Shown one piece after another: positions 56,634 through 64,000 of a stretch of 64,000 nt of DNA. Every line of letters starts with the position of its first letter. Position 1 is the stretch's first letter. A program made the translations under genes and the position numbers. Location of the stretch: contig NZ_JACHMS010000001.1 in assembly GCF_014205055.1 (NCBI RefSeq), positions 4,154,001 to 4,218,000 of the forward strand, given 5' to 3'. Origin of the DNA: Streptomyces luteogriseus. GTDB lineage: Bacteria; Actinomycetota; Actinomycetes; Streptomycetales; Streptomycetaceae. The notes beneath the pieces were generated by a model. The model was not told the origin of the DNA. It was given only the letters and a program-made list of their open reading frames with translations, and made no database searches.

Positions 56634-58727
56634 TCAGACGCCGATGTCGCGCCCGTCGGCACGCCACACGGCCACGACCGCCGGCCGGACGTACGTGCCC
56701 GGCCCGTCGGGCCAGGCGCTGGCCGGCTTCTCCACCGAGGCGCCGTCGATCTCGCCCGGGTGCTGCACGGAGACGAGAACGCGCCGGTCCTGGATGATCG
56801 GGCCGCAGGTCTCGGCGCCCTTCGGCACGGTCAGGAACTGCTTCAGCTCACCGCGCCGCTCGCCCCGGGTGGCCACGCCGAACAGGCCGTCGTGCGAGCC
56901 GAGCTGGGCACCGTCGGTGGAGATCCACAGGTTGCCGTGGGGGTCGAACGCCACGTTGTCCGGGCAGGAGATCTGGCTGACCGCGTCCTTCGGGAACCCG
57001 GCGAAGTAGGTCGCCGGGTCCTCCGGGTCACCCGCGACCAGGAACAGCGACCAGGCGAACCGGGTGCTCTCGGGCCGGTTCCACCGCTCGGTGAGCTCCA
57101 GGACGTGCCCGTGCTTGTTGGCACTGCGCGGGTTGGCCTCGTCCGCCTTGGCGTTGGAGCCGACGCCCCGGTTGGTGTTGTTGGTCAGCGCGACGTAGAC
57201 CTTGCCGGTCACCGGGTTGGGCTCGATGTCCTCGGGCCGGTCCATCTTGGTCGCCCCCACCTTGTCACCGGCGAGCCGCGTGAAGACGAACACCTCCTCG
57301 GCGCTCATCCCCTCCACGTGCGAGACGGCGCCCTCGGCGGTGGCGGTGGCCAGCGGGATCCACTCGCCGCCGCCGTCGAACTCGCCGTCCTTCGGCAGCC
57401 TGCCCGTGCCGTCGATCTCGAGGGCGGGCGAGTCACCGGTGAGCTTGGCGACGTACAGCGTGCCCTCGTCGAGGAGGGAGAGGTTGTGCTCGCGCACGGC
57501 CCGGGAGGAGCCTCGCTTCATCCGCTTGCTGCCGACGAACTTGTAGAAGTAGTCGAACCGTTCGTCGTCACCGGAGTACACGACCGGCCGCCCGTCGTGC
57601 GTGAGCCGCACGGTGGCCGCCTCGTGCTTGAACCGCCCGAGAGCGGTGTGCTTGCGGGGCGTGGACTCGGGATCGTACGGATCGAACTCCACCACGTACC
57701 CGAACCGGTGGACCTCGTTCGGCTCCTGGGCGACGTCGAAGCGCTGGTCGAACCTCTCCCATTTCCGCTCGGACGCCCCGGTGCCGATCCCGTAGCGCTT
57801 GTCGGTCGCCCGGCCGCTGTTGGCGAAGTACTGGTTGAAGTTCTCCTCGCCGTGCAGGGTCGTGCCCCACGGGGTGACGCCGCCGGAGCAGTTGTTGAGG
57901 GTGCCCAGCACCCTGGTGCCGGTCGGGTCGGCGGAGGTCTTCACGAGGTCGGACCCGGCGACGGGCCCGGTGAGCCGGAACGCGGTGGTGGCGGTGACCC
58001 GCCGGTTCAGCCGATGCCGGGGGACGGGAGTGAGCCTGCCGCTCCTGCGGTCCTCCTCCACCACGACGGCGGACAGCCCGTGCGCGGCCCAGGCGACCTC
58101 GACCTGCTCCCGGGTCGGGTTGGCGGCGTCGTACCCGCGGAACATCAGGATCTCGTCGGTGTACTCGTGGTTGGCGACGAGCAGCTGCCGCCCGCGCTCT
58201 CCGGGCAGCGGCAGCAGAGCCAGGAAGTCGCAGTTGTACCCGAACTGCGCGGCCTGGGCCTTCGCGGTCTGCTTCTCCGGGTCGAAGGCGGGCGCACCGC
58301 GCAGGATGGGCTCGCCCCACCGGATGACGACGTTCTGCCGGTACCCCTCCGGCACGGTCACCGCGTCGGCGGTGTTGGGCGCGACGGGCGCGAAGCGCAG
58401 CCCGCGCGCGCCCTTGTGCTTGCGCCGGGCCGCCTCGGAGGCGGCAGCCGCGGACGGGCCGGTGGCCGGTGCGGCGGCGGCCCGCGGAGCCTGTACGACA
58501 CCGGCGGCACCCGCCCCCGCGGCGGCCACGGTCACCACGGCCGCGGCGCGCATCATCGACCGGCGGCTCAGCGCACCGGCGATCACGTCACCGACGTACT
58601 CGTTGGTGCTGGTGTTGGGCACCTCGTGGAAGCAGGCGTCACCACACCGGAAACGACAGGTCATGGCGGACCGGCCGCCGGGGTGCGAACCGGACGGTGT
58701 TCCGATCAACGGCAGCAGCTTGCGCAC
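56634..58727 (-). CDS. PhoX-type alkaline phosphatase (DUF839)
   Basis: A 697-residue exported phosphatase. A Tat-like motif SRRSMMRAAAVVTVAAAGAG (about 55-74) directs export; the preceding 50 residues (with three Cys) are a feature of Streptomyces PhoX proteins. The body is a beta-propeller with TTLHGEENFNQYF, NPVTGKVYVALTNNTNRG and CPDNVAFDPHGNLWISTDG, where calcium and iron sites lie in PhoX. It releases phosphate from monoesters outside the cell. The start is GTG 58727, with GGGGAGAG at eight bases. A PHO box lies 70 bp upstream. I do not give a symbol because several PhoX/PhoD paralogues occur. Confidence 0.9.
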   Translation of the reverse strand: MRKLLPLIGTPSGSHPGGRSAMTCRFRCGDACFHEVPNTSTNEYVGDVIAGALSRRSMMRAAAVVTVAAAGAGAAGVVQAPRAAAAPATGPSAAAASEAARRKHKGARGLRFAPVAPNTADAVTVPEGYRQNVVIRWGEPILRGAPAFDPEKQTAKAQAAQFGYNCDFLALLPLPGERGRQLLVANHEYTDEILMFRGYDAANPTREQVEVAWAAHGLSAVVVEEDRRSGRLTPVPRHRLNRRVTATTAFRLTGPVAGSDLVKTSADPTGTRVLGTLNNCSGGVTPWGTTLHGEENFNQYFANSGRATDKRYGIGTGASERKWERFDQRFDVAQEPNEVHRFGYVVEFDPYDPESTPRKHTALGRFKHEAATVRLTHDGRPVVYSGDDERFDYFYKFVGSKRMKRGSSRAVREHNLSLLDEGTLYVAKLTGDSPALEIDGTGRLPKDGEFDGGGEWIPLATATAEGAVSHVEGMSAEEVFVFTRLAGDKVGATKMDRPEDIEPNPVTGKVYVALTNNTNRGVGSNAKADEANPRSANKHGHVLELTERWNRPESTRFAWSLFLVAGDPEDPATYFAGFPKDAVSQISCPDNVAFDPHGNLWISTDGAQLGSHDGLFGVATRGERRGELKQFLTVPKGAETCGPIIQDRRVLVSVQHPGEIDGASVEKPASAWPDGPGTYVRPAVVAVWRADGRDIGV

Positions 58728-58796
58728 TTTACTCTCCCCATGGGTGCCCTTGGTGTCCACGTGACCGTAGGGGCGCATGTGTGCGACAGCCGGGCG

Positions 58797-58830
58797 CCCG
58801 GGTGAACAACGGTTGAACCCACGGGTGACG
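58797..58830 (-). promoter_or_regulatory. PHO box (PhoP-binding direct repeats) upstream of the phosphatase
   Basis: On the minus strand GTTCAACCGTT and GTTCACCCGGG are adjacent 11-bp units (58797-58818), matching the Streptomyces PhoP unit GTTCACC plus four bases. A third, weaker unit CGTCACCCGTG lies one base further upstream (58820-58830). The gene start is at 58727. Confidence 0.75.
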
Positions 58831-59006
58831 TACGGGTGTTGTGGCGATTCAGCCCGGCGACACCTGCGCGGACCGGATGTCCCCTTGACAAGGTGAACCT
58901 GGCACAACAGACCCTGCCCAAGATCACACAGGAGGGCCGCTAACCTTACGTGTCCGTCCTGGCCAGGGATTGACGGGCTTCAACTCACGCGAAGGGTTGC
59001 GCGCAC

Positions 59007-60995
59007 ATGGGCATTCTCACTCGGTTGCGGAACGCGTTCGGACGATCCCGCAAGACACAAACCGCCGAGGCGGAGGGTGCGACGCAGACCACGCCGACGG
59101 TACCGACGACCTCCGAGGACACTCCGCCGGCCCCCGCGGCGGCCCCCAAGGTCCCGTCCCCCTCCCCGGAACCCACTCCGGGACCGACGGCGAACGTTCC
59201 CGAACCTCGCGACGACGAACATGACCTCGTCTCGGCGGCCTTCGACAAGGTCGCGGTCCCGCGCCCCGCCGACTCGACGGAGAGCACCCCGAGGCCGACG
59301 GCCGAGGAACCGACGGCCGGGGAGAAGCCGGACACCGCCGCGGCCACCGAGAGGACGGCTGCCGCCGGGGCGCCGGAAACGGCGGAGTCGACCGTCGCGG
59401 ACAACGCGACGGAGGCGAGGGCGACGGAAGCGGGGGCGGCTTCGACGGAGGCGGCTTCGACGGCGGCGGCTTCGACGGCGGCGATGGAAGCGGAAGCGGC
59501 TTCGAAGGCGACGGCTTCGGCAGAGACGCCGGTCGCCGAGGAGCCTGCGGTTCTGGACGAGGCCACGGCTGAGAAGCCGGCACCGGCGCCGGTGGAGGAG
59601 CCGACCGCGGAGGCCAGGCCGACCGCAACCACCGAGACGGCCGAGAAGCCGGAGGTCAGCCCGGCGGCGACCGACACCACGGCACCGAGGGACGCGAAGG
59701 CCGAGGCCGAGCCGAAGGCCGCGAAGAAGACGGCCGAGCCGAAGGCCGAGGCCGAGCCGAAGGCCGCGAAGAAGACGGCCGAGCCGAAGGCCGAGGCCGA
59801 GCCGAAGGCCGCGAAGAAGACGGCCGAGCCGAAGGCGTCCGCAGAGGCCAAGGCCACGGAGGAACCCGAGCCGAAGACCGAGACCGCACCGAAGACGGCC
59901 GCACCGAAGGCCAAGGCCACGCAGGAACCCGAGCCGAAGGCCAAGGCCGCACCGAAGACGGCCGCACCGAAGGCCGCAGCCGAGGCGACCGCCCTCGAAC
60001 CCGCGGCCGCCGACGGTGACCCGGCCCCACAGGGGCCACCCGCACCCGACGACGAAAGCAGCACGGGTGGTGCGGGCGGGAACAAGGCGGCCGAAGGCGA
60101 AGCCGAGGCCAAGCCCGAGCCGAAGCGGAAGGCCACACCGAAGGCCGAGGACAAGCCGAAGCCCCAGGCCGATCCGGAAGCTGACGCCGAACCGAAGCCC
60201 GAGGCCAAGCCGGAAGCTGACGCCGAACCGAAGCCCGAGGCCAAGCCGGAAGCTGACGCCGAACCGAAGCCCGAGGCCAAGCCGAAGGCTGACGCCGAAC
60301 CGAAGCCGGAGGCTGACGCCGAAGCCGGCCCCGCCCTCCCCCTCACCCGCGTCAAGACCCGTGCCCCGGGCCTGACCACCGCCTACAAGGCCGCCACCAC
60401 CGCCCTCGAGAAGAACGACCTCACCGGCACCCGCGCCAAGGTCTACCTCGTCCTCGACCGCTCCGCGTCGATGCGCCCGTACTACAAGGACGGCTCCGCC
60501 CAGGCCCTCGCCGAACAGACCCTCGCCCTCGCGGCCCACCTCGACCCCGAGGCAACCGTCCCGGTCGTCTTCTTCTCCACCGAACTCGACGGCACCGGCG
60601 AGATCACCCTCACCGACCACGAGAACAAGATCGACGAGCTGCATGCCGGCCTCGGCCGCATGGGCCGCACCAGCTACCACGCAGCCGTCGAAGCCGTCCT
60701 CGCCCACCACGACAAGACCGCGGCGGACCCCGCCACCCCCGCCCTCGTGGTCTTCCAGACCGACGGCGCCCCGGACGCGAAGACCCCGGCCACCCAGGCC
60801 CTCACCGACGCCGCCGAGACCCACCCCTCCGTCTTCTTCTCCTTCGTCGCCTTCGGAGACCCGGAGAACAAGGCCTTCGACTACCTCCGCAAGCTCAAGA
60901 CCCCCAACACGTCCCACTTCCTCGCCGGCGAAACCCCCCGCGAGCTCACGGACAAGGAGCTCTACGAGGGCGTACTGGCGAACTGGCGCCCGTAG
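59007..60995 (+). CDS. VWA-domain protein with long Ala/Lys/Glu/Pro repeat region
   Basis: A 662-residue soluble protein. Residues 1-20 are a basic leader (MGILTRLRNAFGRSRKTQ). Residues about 20-445 are low-complexity Ala/Glu/Lys/Pro/Thr sequence, including a 15-residue unit ending PKAAKKT three times (about 230-280) and a 12-residue KPEADAEPKPEA unit three to four times (about 390-430). The final 210 residues are a VWA domain of the TerF/TerY kind with MIDAS words LVLDRSASM, GRTSYH and FQTDGAPD. It likely binds a partner through a metal site. The ATG 59007 is the start. Repeats are nearly identical in DNA, so length may vary. Confidence 0.87.
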   Translation: MGILTRLRNAFGRSRKTQTAEAEGATQTTPTVPTTSEDTPPAPAAAPKVPSPSPEPTPGPTANVPEPRDDEHDLVSAAFDKVAVPRPADSTESTPRPTAEEPTAGEKPDTAAATERTAAAGAPETAESTVADNATEARATEAGAASTEAASTAAASTAAMEAEAASKATASAETPVAEEPAVLDEATAEKPAPAPVEEPTAEARPTATTETAEKPEVSPAATDTTAPRDAKAEAEPKAAKKTAEPKAEAEPKAAKKTAEPKAEAEPKAAKKTAEPKASAEAKATEEPEPKTETAPKTAAPKAKATQEPEPKAKAAPKTAAPKAAAEATALEPAAADGDPAPQGPPAPDDESSTGGAGGNKAAEGEAEAKPEPKRKATPKAEDKPKPQADPEADAEPKPEAKPEADAEPKPEAKPEADAEPKPEAKPKADAEPKPEADAEAGPALPLTRVKTRAPGLTTAYKAATTALEKNDLTGTRAKVYLVLDRSASMRPYYKDGSAQALAEQTLALAAHLDPEATVPVVFFSTELDGTGEITLTDHENKIDELHAGLGRMGRTSYHAAVEAVLAHHDKTAADPATPALVVFQTDGAPDAKTPATQALTDAAETHPSVFFSFVAFGDPENKAFDYLRKLKTPNTSHFLAGETPRELTDKELYEGVLANWRP

Positions 60996-61011
60996 CCGTC
61001 CACCGCTCACG

Positions 61012-61055
61012 ACGCCGCCCGCTTCCCACCCCGTAAAAGGGGAGGCGGGCGGCGT
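61012..61055 (+). terminator. Hairpin terminator after the VWA gene
   Basis: ACGCCGCCCGC (61012-61022) pairs perfectly with GCGGGCGGCGT (61045-61055); an inner CCCC/GGGG helix closes the loop. It lies between the VWA gene and metG. Confidence 0.75.
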
Positions 61056-61141
61056 ACCCGTGTCAGCTACGATTTCAAGGTTCGTAGACGACCCCGACCA
61101 CGAGATCGTCACCCCACGTAGCGACTTGGGAGCAGCCCGCG

Positions 61142-62860
61142 ATGGCTCGTCACCTCATCACCAGCGCCCTTCCGTACATCAACGGGATCAAGCACCTGGG
61201 CAACATGGTGGGGTCCATGCTCCCGGCGGACGTCTACTCCCGGTACCTCCGCCAGCGGGGCCACGAGGTCCTCTACATCTGCGCGACCGACGAGCACGGC
61301 ACCCCCGCCGAGCTCGCCGCCAAGGAGCAGGGCGTCCCCGTGGACGAGTTCTGCACGGACGCGCACCACCAGCAGAAGGCGATCTACGACGGCTTCAACC
61401 TGGCCTTCGACTACTTCGGCCGCAGCTCCTCCCCGCAGAACCACGAGATCACGCAGGAGATCGCCCGCGAGCTGAAGGCGAACGGCTTCATCGAGGAGCG
61501 TTCGATCCGCCAGGTGTACTCGATCGCCGACGGCCGCTTCCTGCCCGACCGCTACATCATCGGCACCTGCCCGCACTGCGGCTACGACAAGGCCCGCGGC
61601 GACCAGTGCGAGAACTGCACGCGCGTCCTGGACCCGACCGACCTCATCGACGCCCGCTCCGCGATCAGCGGCAGCAGCGACCTGGAGGTCCGCGAGACCA
61701 AGCACCTCTTCCTCCTCCAGTCGGCGCTCGCCGGCGAGGTGGAGGCGTGGGTCGACGAGCGCGCCGACAACTGGCCCGTCCTCGCGTCCTCCATCGCCCG
61801 CAAGTGGCTGACGGAGGGCCTGCACGACCGCGCGATCACCCGTGACCTGGACTGGGGCGTCCCGGTCCCCGCCGACACCTGGCCGGACCTCGCCGCGGAG
61901 GGCAAGGTCTTCTACGTCTGGTTCGACGCCCCGATCGAGTACATCGGCGCGACGAAGGAGTGGGCGGACCAGGACCCGGAGAACCGCGACTGGCGCTCCT
62001 GGTGGTGGGAGTCGGACGCGAACGTCCACTACACGCAGTTCATGGGCAAGGACAACGTCCCCTTCCACAGCGTGATGTTCCCGGCGACCCTGCTGGGCAC
62101 CCGCGCCCCGTGGAAGAAGGTCGACGTCATCAAGGCCTTCAACTGGCTGAACTACTACGGCGGCAAGTTCTCCACGTCCCAGCGCCGGGGCGTCTTCACG
62201 CACGACGCCCTCGACATCCTGCCCGCCGACTACTGGCGCTACTTCATGATGGCGAACGCCCCGGAGTCGGACGACTCGTCCTTCACCTGGGAGCACTTCA
62301 CCGCCACGGTCAACAAGGACCTCGCCGACACCCTCGGCAACTTCGTCAACCGCGTTCTGTCCTTCTCCAAGAAGCGCTTCGGCGAGGAGGTCCCGGCAGG
62401 CGCCGAGCCCGGCGAGGCGGAGACGAAGCTGGGCGAGGAGATCGCCCGCCTGCTCGCGGAGTACGAGTCCCAGATGGAGGCCATCCAGTTCCGCAAGGCC
62501 GCGGCCGCGCTGCGCGCCCTGTGGTCGGCGGGCAACTCCTACCTGGAGGAGAAGGCCCCCTGGCTGGAGATCAAGACCAACCCCGAGGGCGCCGCGCTCA
62601 CCCTGCGTACGGCGATGAACCTGATCCACCTCTACGCCGTGGTCTCCGAGCCGTTCATCCCGACGTCGGCGAAGAAGATGCGCGAGGCGTTCTCCCTGGA
62701 GAACGACACGGCGACCTGGGTCACCCAGGAAGAGGCGAAGTCCCTCACCACCGTCCCGGCCGGCACCCCCTTCACCATCCCGCCGGTCCTGTTCGCCAAG
62801 CTCACGGACGAGGACCTGGAGTCGTACAAGGAGCGCTTCGGCGGCGAGTCGGCCGCGTAA
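61142..62860 (+). CDS. metG: Methionyl-tRNA synthetase
   Basis: A 572-residue class I synthetase that charges tRNA-Met. The HIGH-type motif is HLGN (about 19-22). The zinc knuckle CPHC (143-146) and CENC (156-159) sits in the connective peptide. The signature loop reads KFSTSQ (about 342) rather than KMSKS, a known variant of this subgroup. The anticodon domain fills about 400-555, and there is no C-terminal dimerisation domain. The ATG 61142 is preceded by GGGAGC. An upstream TACGAT could be a -10 box. A terminator follows the gene. Confidence 0.96.
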   Translation: MARHLITSALPYINGIKHLGNMVGSMLPADVYSRYLRQRGHEVLYICATDEHGTPAELAAKEQGVPVDEFCTDAHHQQKAIYDGFNLAFDYFGRSSSPQNHEITQEIARELKANGFIEERSIRQVYSIADGRFLPDRYIIGTCPHCGYDKARGDQCENCTRVLDPTDLIDARSAISGSSDLEVRETKHLFLLQSALAGEVEAWVDERADNWPVLASSIARKWLTEGLHDRAITRDLDWGVPVPADTWPDLAAEGKVFYVWFDAPIEYIGATKEWADQDPENRDWRSWWWESDANVHYTQFMGKDNVPFHSVMFPATLLGTRAPWKKVDVIKAFNWLNYYGGKFSTSQRRGVFTHDALDILPADYWRYFMMANAPESDDSSFTWEHFTATVNKDLADTLGNFVNRVLSFSKKRFGEEVPAGAEPGEAETKLGEEIARLLAEYESQMEAIQFRKAAAALRALWSAGNSYLEEKAPWLEIKTNPEGAALTLRTAMNLIHLYAVVSEPFIPTSAKKMREAFSLENDTATWVTQEEAKSLTTVPAGTPFTIPPVLFAKLTDEDLESYKERFGGESAA

Positions 62861-62885
62861 CGGTCGTAACACGCCGGCTACAGCA

Positions 62886-62923
62886 CAGGGCCCGGGAGAG
62901 CGAGAGCCTTCTCCCGGGCCCTG
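62886..62923 (+). terminator. 14-bp hairpin terminator after metG
   Basis: CAGGGCCCGGGAGA (62886-62899) pairs perfectly with TCTCCCGGGCCCTG (62910-62923) around a ten-base loop. Confidence 0.85.
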
Positions 62924-62985
62924 CGCTTTGCGAAGATCGCACCAGGACGGCCACCCGGCCGCCGCGACTCACCACGGGGGTTTCC

Positions 62986-63351
62986 ATGGCACTGTTCGGC
63001 AACGCACACACCGTGAACCCGCAGTCGGCCCAGCAGGACTACGCCCGCCTCCTCGGCCACGGCGAGCAGGTCCACGCCGCGTTCCTGCTGATCCGCGACA
63101 CCATCCTCTTCACCGACCGCCGACTGATCCTGATCGACAAGCAGGGCATCACCGGCAAGAAGGTCGAGTACCACTCGGTCCCCTACCGCAGCATCACCCA
63201 CTTCGCGGTGGAAACGGCCGGCACCTTCGACCTGGACGCCGAGCTGAAGATCTGGCTCTCCGGCTCCCAGCTCCCGATCCAGAAGACCTTCACCAAGGGC
63301 GTCGACATCTACGAGGTCCAGGCGATCCTGACGCAGTTCGTGGCTGGGTAG
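62986..63351 (+). CDS. Bacterial PH-domain protein (PF08000 type)
   Basis: A 121-residue cytoplasmic protein covering one bacterial pleckstrin-homology domain: LIRDTILFTDRRLILIDKQGITGKKVEYHSVPYRSITHFAVE is the family core, and the C-terminal helix ends DIYEVQAILTQFV. Such proteins form rings and may bind membranes or partners; no enzymatic role is known. The ATG 62986 follows a run of G at six bases. It stands alone. Confidence 0.88.
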   Translation: MALFGNAHTVNPQSAQQDYARLLGHGEQVHAAFLLIRDTILFTDRRLILIDKQGITGKKVEYHSVPYRSITHFAVETAGTFDLDAELKIWLSGSQLPIQKTFTKGVDIYEVQAILTQFVAG

Positions 63352-63436
63352 CCCCGGAACGTTTCTCCCAGGCTCGAAAGAGTGAACGCCTTCCGTCCGC
63401 CGGAAATACGGTCTTCCGCCCACTTACATAGCCCAC

Positions 63437-64000
63437 ATGGTCACATCAGCCCATGAAGGCATGCATCGGATCTTTCAGGAGCGGCCTGAGATCCTTTCCC
63501 CGGTCTTCGGGGTGCTGGGCATCGCGTTCCCCGAGAAGGCGGCCGTCTACGCGATCGGCACCGACGTGACGGAAGCCAGGCCCCTGGCACGCCACATCGA
63601 CACCGTGCTGCGCATCGGCCCGTCCGACGGGGAGGACTTTCTGCTCGCGGTCGAGGCGCAGGAGAGAAGGGACACCAAGAAGGAGTCGAGCTGGCCCTAC
63701 TACGTCTCCTACCTCCAGGCAAAGTACGGCCTGCCGGTTCTCCTGCTCGTCGTCTGCCGCGACCGGGCGACGACCAAGTGGGCGACCGGCCCCTTCTCCT
63801 GCGGCACGCGGGGCTGGATCGCCCAGATGACGTACCCCTTGGTCGTCGGACCGGACAACCTCCCGGTGATCACCGATCCGAGGACGGCGGCGGAGAAGCC
63901 GGCGATGGCCGTGTTCTCCGCTCTGGCTCACGCCAACAGCCCCCACATCGACGCCATACTGGACGCACTGGGCCGTGCCCTCGCAGGGATGGACTGGAAC
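63437..64000 (+). CDS. Rpn-like PD-(D/E)XK nuclease-family protein, 5' part (3' end outside window)
   Basis: The first 188 codons from ATG 63437, open to the end of the window. The pattern LLAVEAQERRDTKKESSWPYYVSYLQAKY followed by LPVLLLVVCRD recalls the core of Rpn/transposase-31-like PD-(D/E)XK proteins, with an Asp or Glu upstream and E-x-Q as catalytic words. Such genes are common in Streptomyces and often vary between strains. GC content is lower than in neighbouring genes and the upstream region is AT-rich (TTACATAG). Exact function is uncertain. Confidence 0.6.
   Translation, partial: MVTSAHEGMHRIFQERPEILSPVFGVLGIAFPEKAAVYAIGTDVTEARPLARHIDTVLRIGPSDGEDFLLAVEAQERRDTKKESSWPYYVSYLQAKYGLPVLLLVVCRDRATTKWATGPFSCGTRGWIAQMTYPLVVGPDNLPVITDPRTAAEKPAMAVFSALAHANSPHIDAILDALGRALAGMDWN

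Noticed and set aside
62165..62185. KFSTS instead of KMSKS in MetG as a damaging change
   Set aside because: This variant is usual in one methionyl-tRNA synthetase subgroup; all other motifs are intact.
1..64000. tRNA, rRNA, insertion sequences, prophage or biosynthetic cluster
   Set aside because: No transposase or integrase frame, no tRNA-like cloverleaf, and no PKS/NRPS or terpene gene was recognised by eye; short RNAs could still be missed.

Overview
The window is very GC-rich, has strong third-codon GC bias, uses many GTG/TTG starts, and carries many secreted, Tat-exported and sortase-anchored proteins, SARP, MocR, LacI and GAF-ANTAR regulators. That is the signature of a Streptomyces chromosome. 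The series DEAD-box helicase, TerB, short threonyl-tRNA synthetase, methionyl-tRNA synthetase recalls the S. coelicolor/S. lividans core chromosome, but this is from memory and was not checked. No tRNA, rRNA, CRISPR array, intact insertion sequence or prophage is seen.

Layout. 1-8.5 kb: end of a DEAD-box helicase; a secreted GH30 galactanase-type enzyme divergent from a LacI regulator with a perfect palindrome between them; an ankyrin protein; prolyl aminopeptidase; a SARP regulator fused to an ABATE/CGNR-type module; a secreted protein; a glycosidase remnant. 8.5-17.5 kb: a three-gene operon of MoxR ATPase, HEXXH+VWA protein and an unknown partner; an FAD oxidoreductase; a Pro/Ala-rich surface protein coupled to a class F-type sortase, an ECF sigma factor and a membrane protein; a CtaG-like gene broken by an amber codon. 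17.7-28.2 kb: PL9-type pectate lyase; RlmA-like rRNA methyltransferase; DUF4328 and DUF952 proteins; a cell-wall cluster (class A beta-lactamase, PBP, LysR, beta-lactamase-like hydrolase); TerB; a class C-type serine hydrolase followed by an orphan LASTG sorting signal.

28.2-29.4 kb holds no convincing gene. 29.4-45.4 kb: small conserved proteins, two secreted or lipid-anchored proteins, a GH13 glucosidase, a LAETG surface protein, a nucleoside hydrolase, two abutting gene remnants (YceI and ECF41 sigma), a PPOX protein, a truncated-type ThrRS with a threonine-rich leader peptide and hairpins, a GAF-ANTAR regulator, a permease/His-rich protein pair and an XRE-TPR regulator. 45.4-47.5 kb is a patch of broken and low-recognition genes. 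47.5-64 kb: an unknown protein, a SpoIIE-type phosphatase, membrane proteins, a MocR regulator with an alpha/beta hydrolase, an EEP-family protein, snapalysin divergent from a LysR regulator, a PhoX-type phosphatase with a PHO box, a repeat-rich VWA protein, metG, a PH-domain protein and a partial Rpn-like gene.

Themes. Carbohydrate depolymerases and secreted proteases sit next to dedicated regulators or operator-like sites. Cell-wall enzymes and sortase-related parts recur. Several junctions show decayed genes (8.4, 17.5, 26.9, 37.5 and 46.1 kb), suggesting past local deletions. The best regulatory find is the Thr-Thr-Thr leader peptide with mutually exclusive hairpins ahead of the short ThrRS gene.
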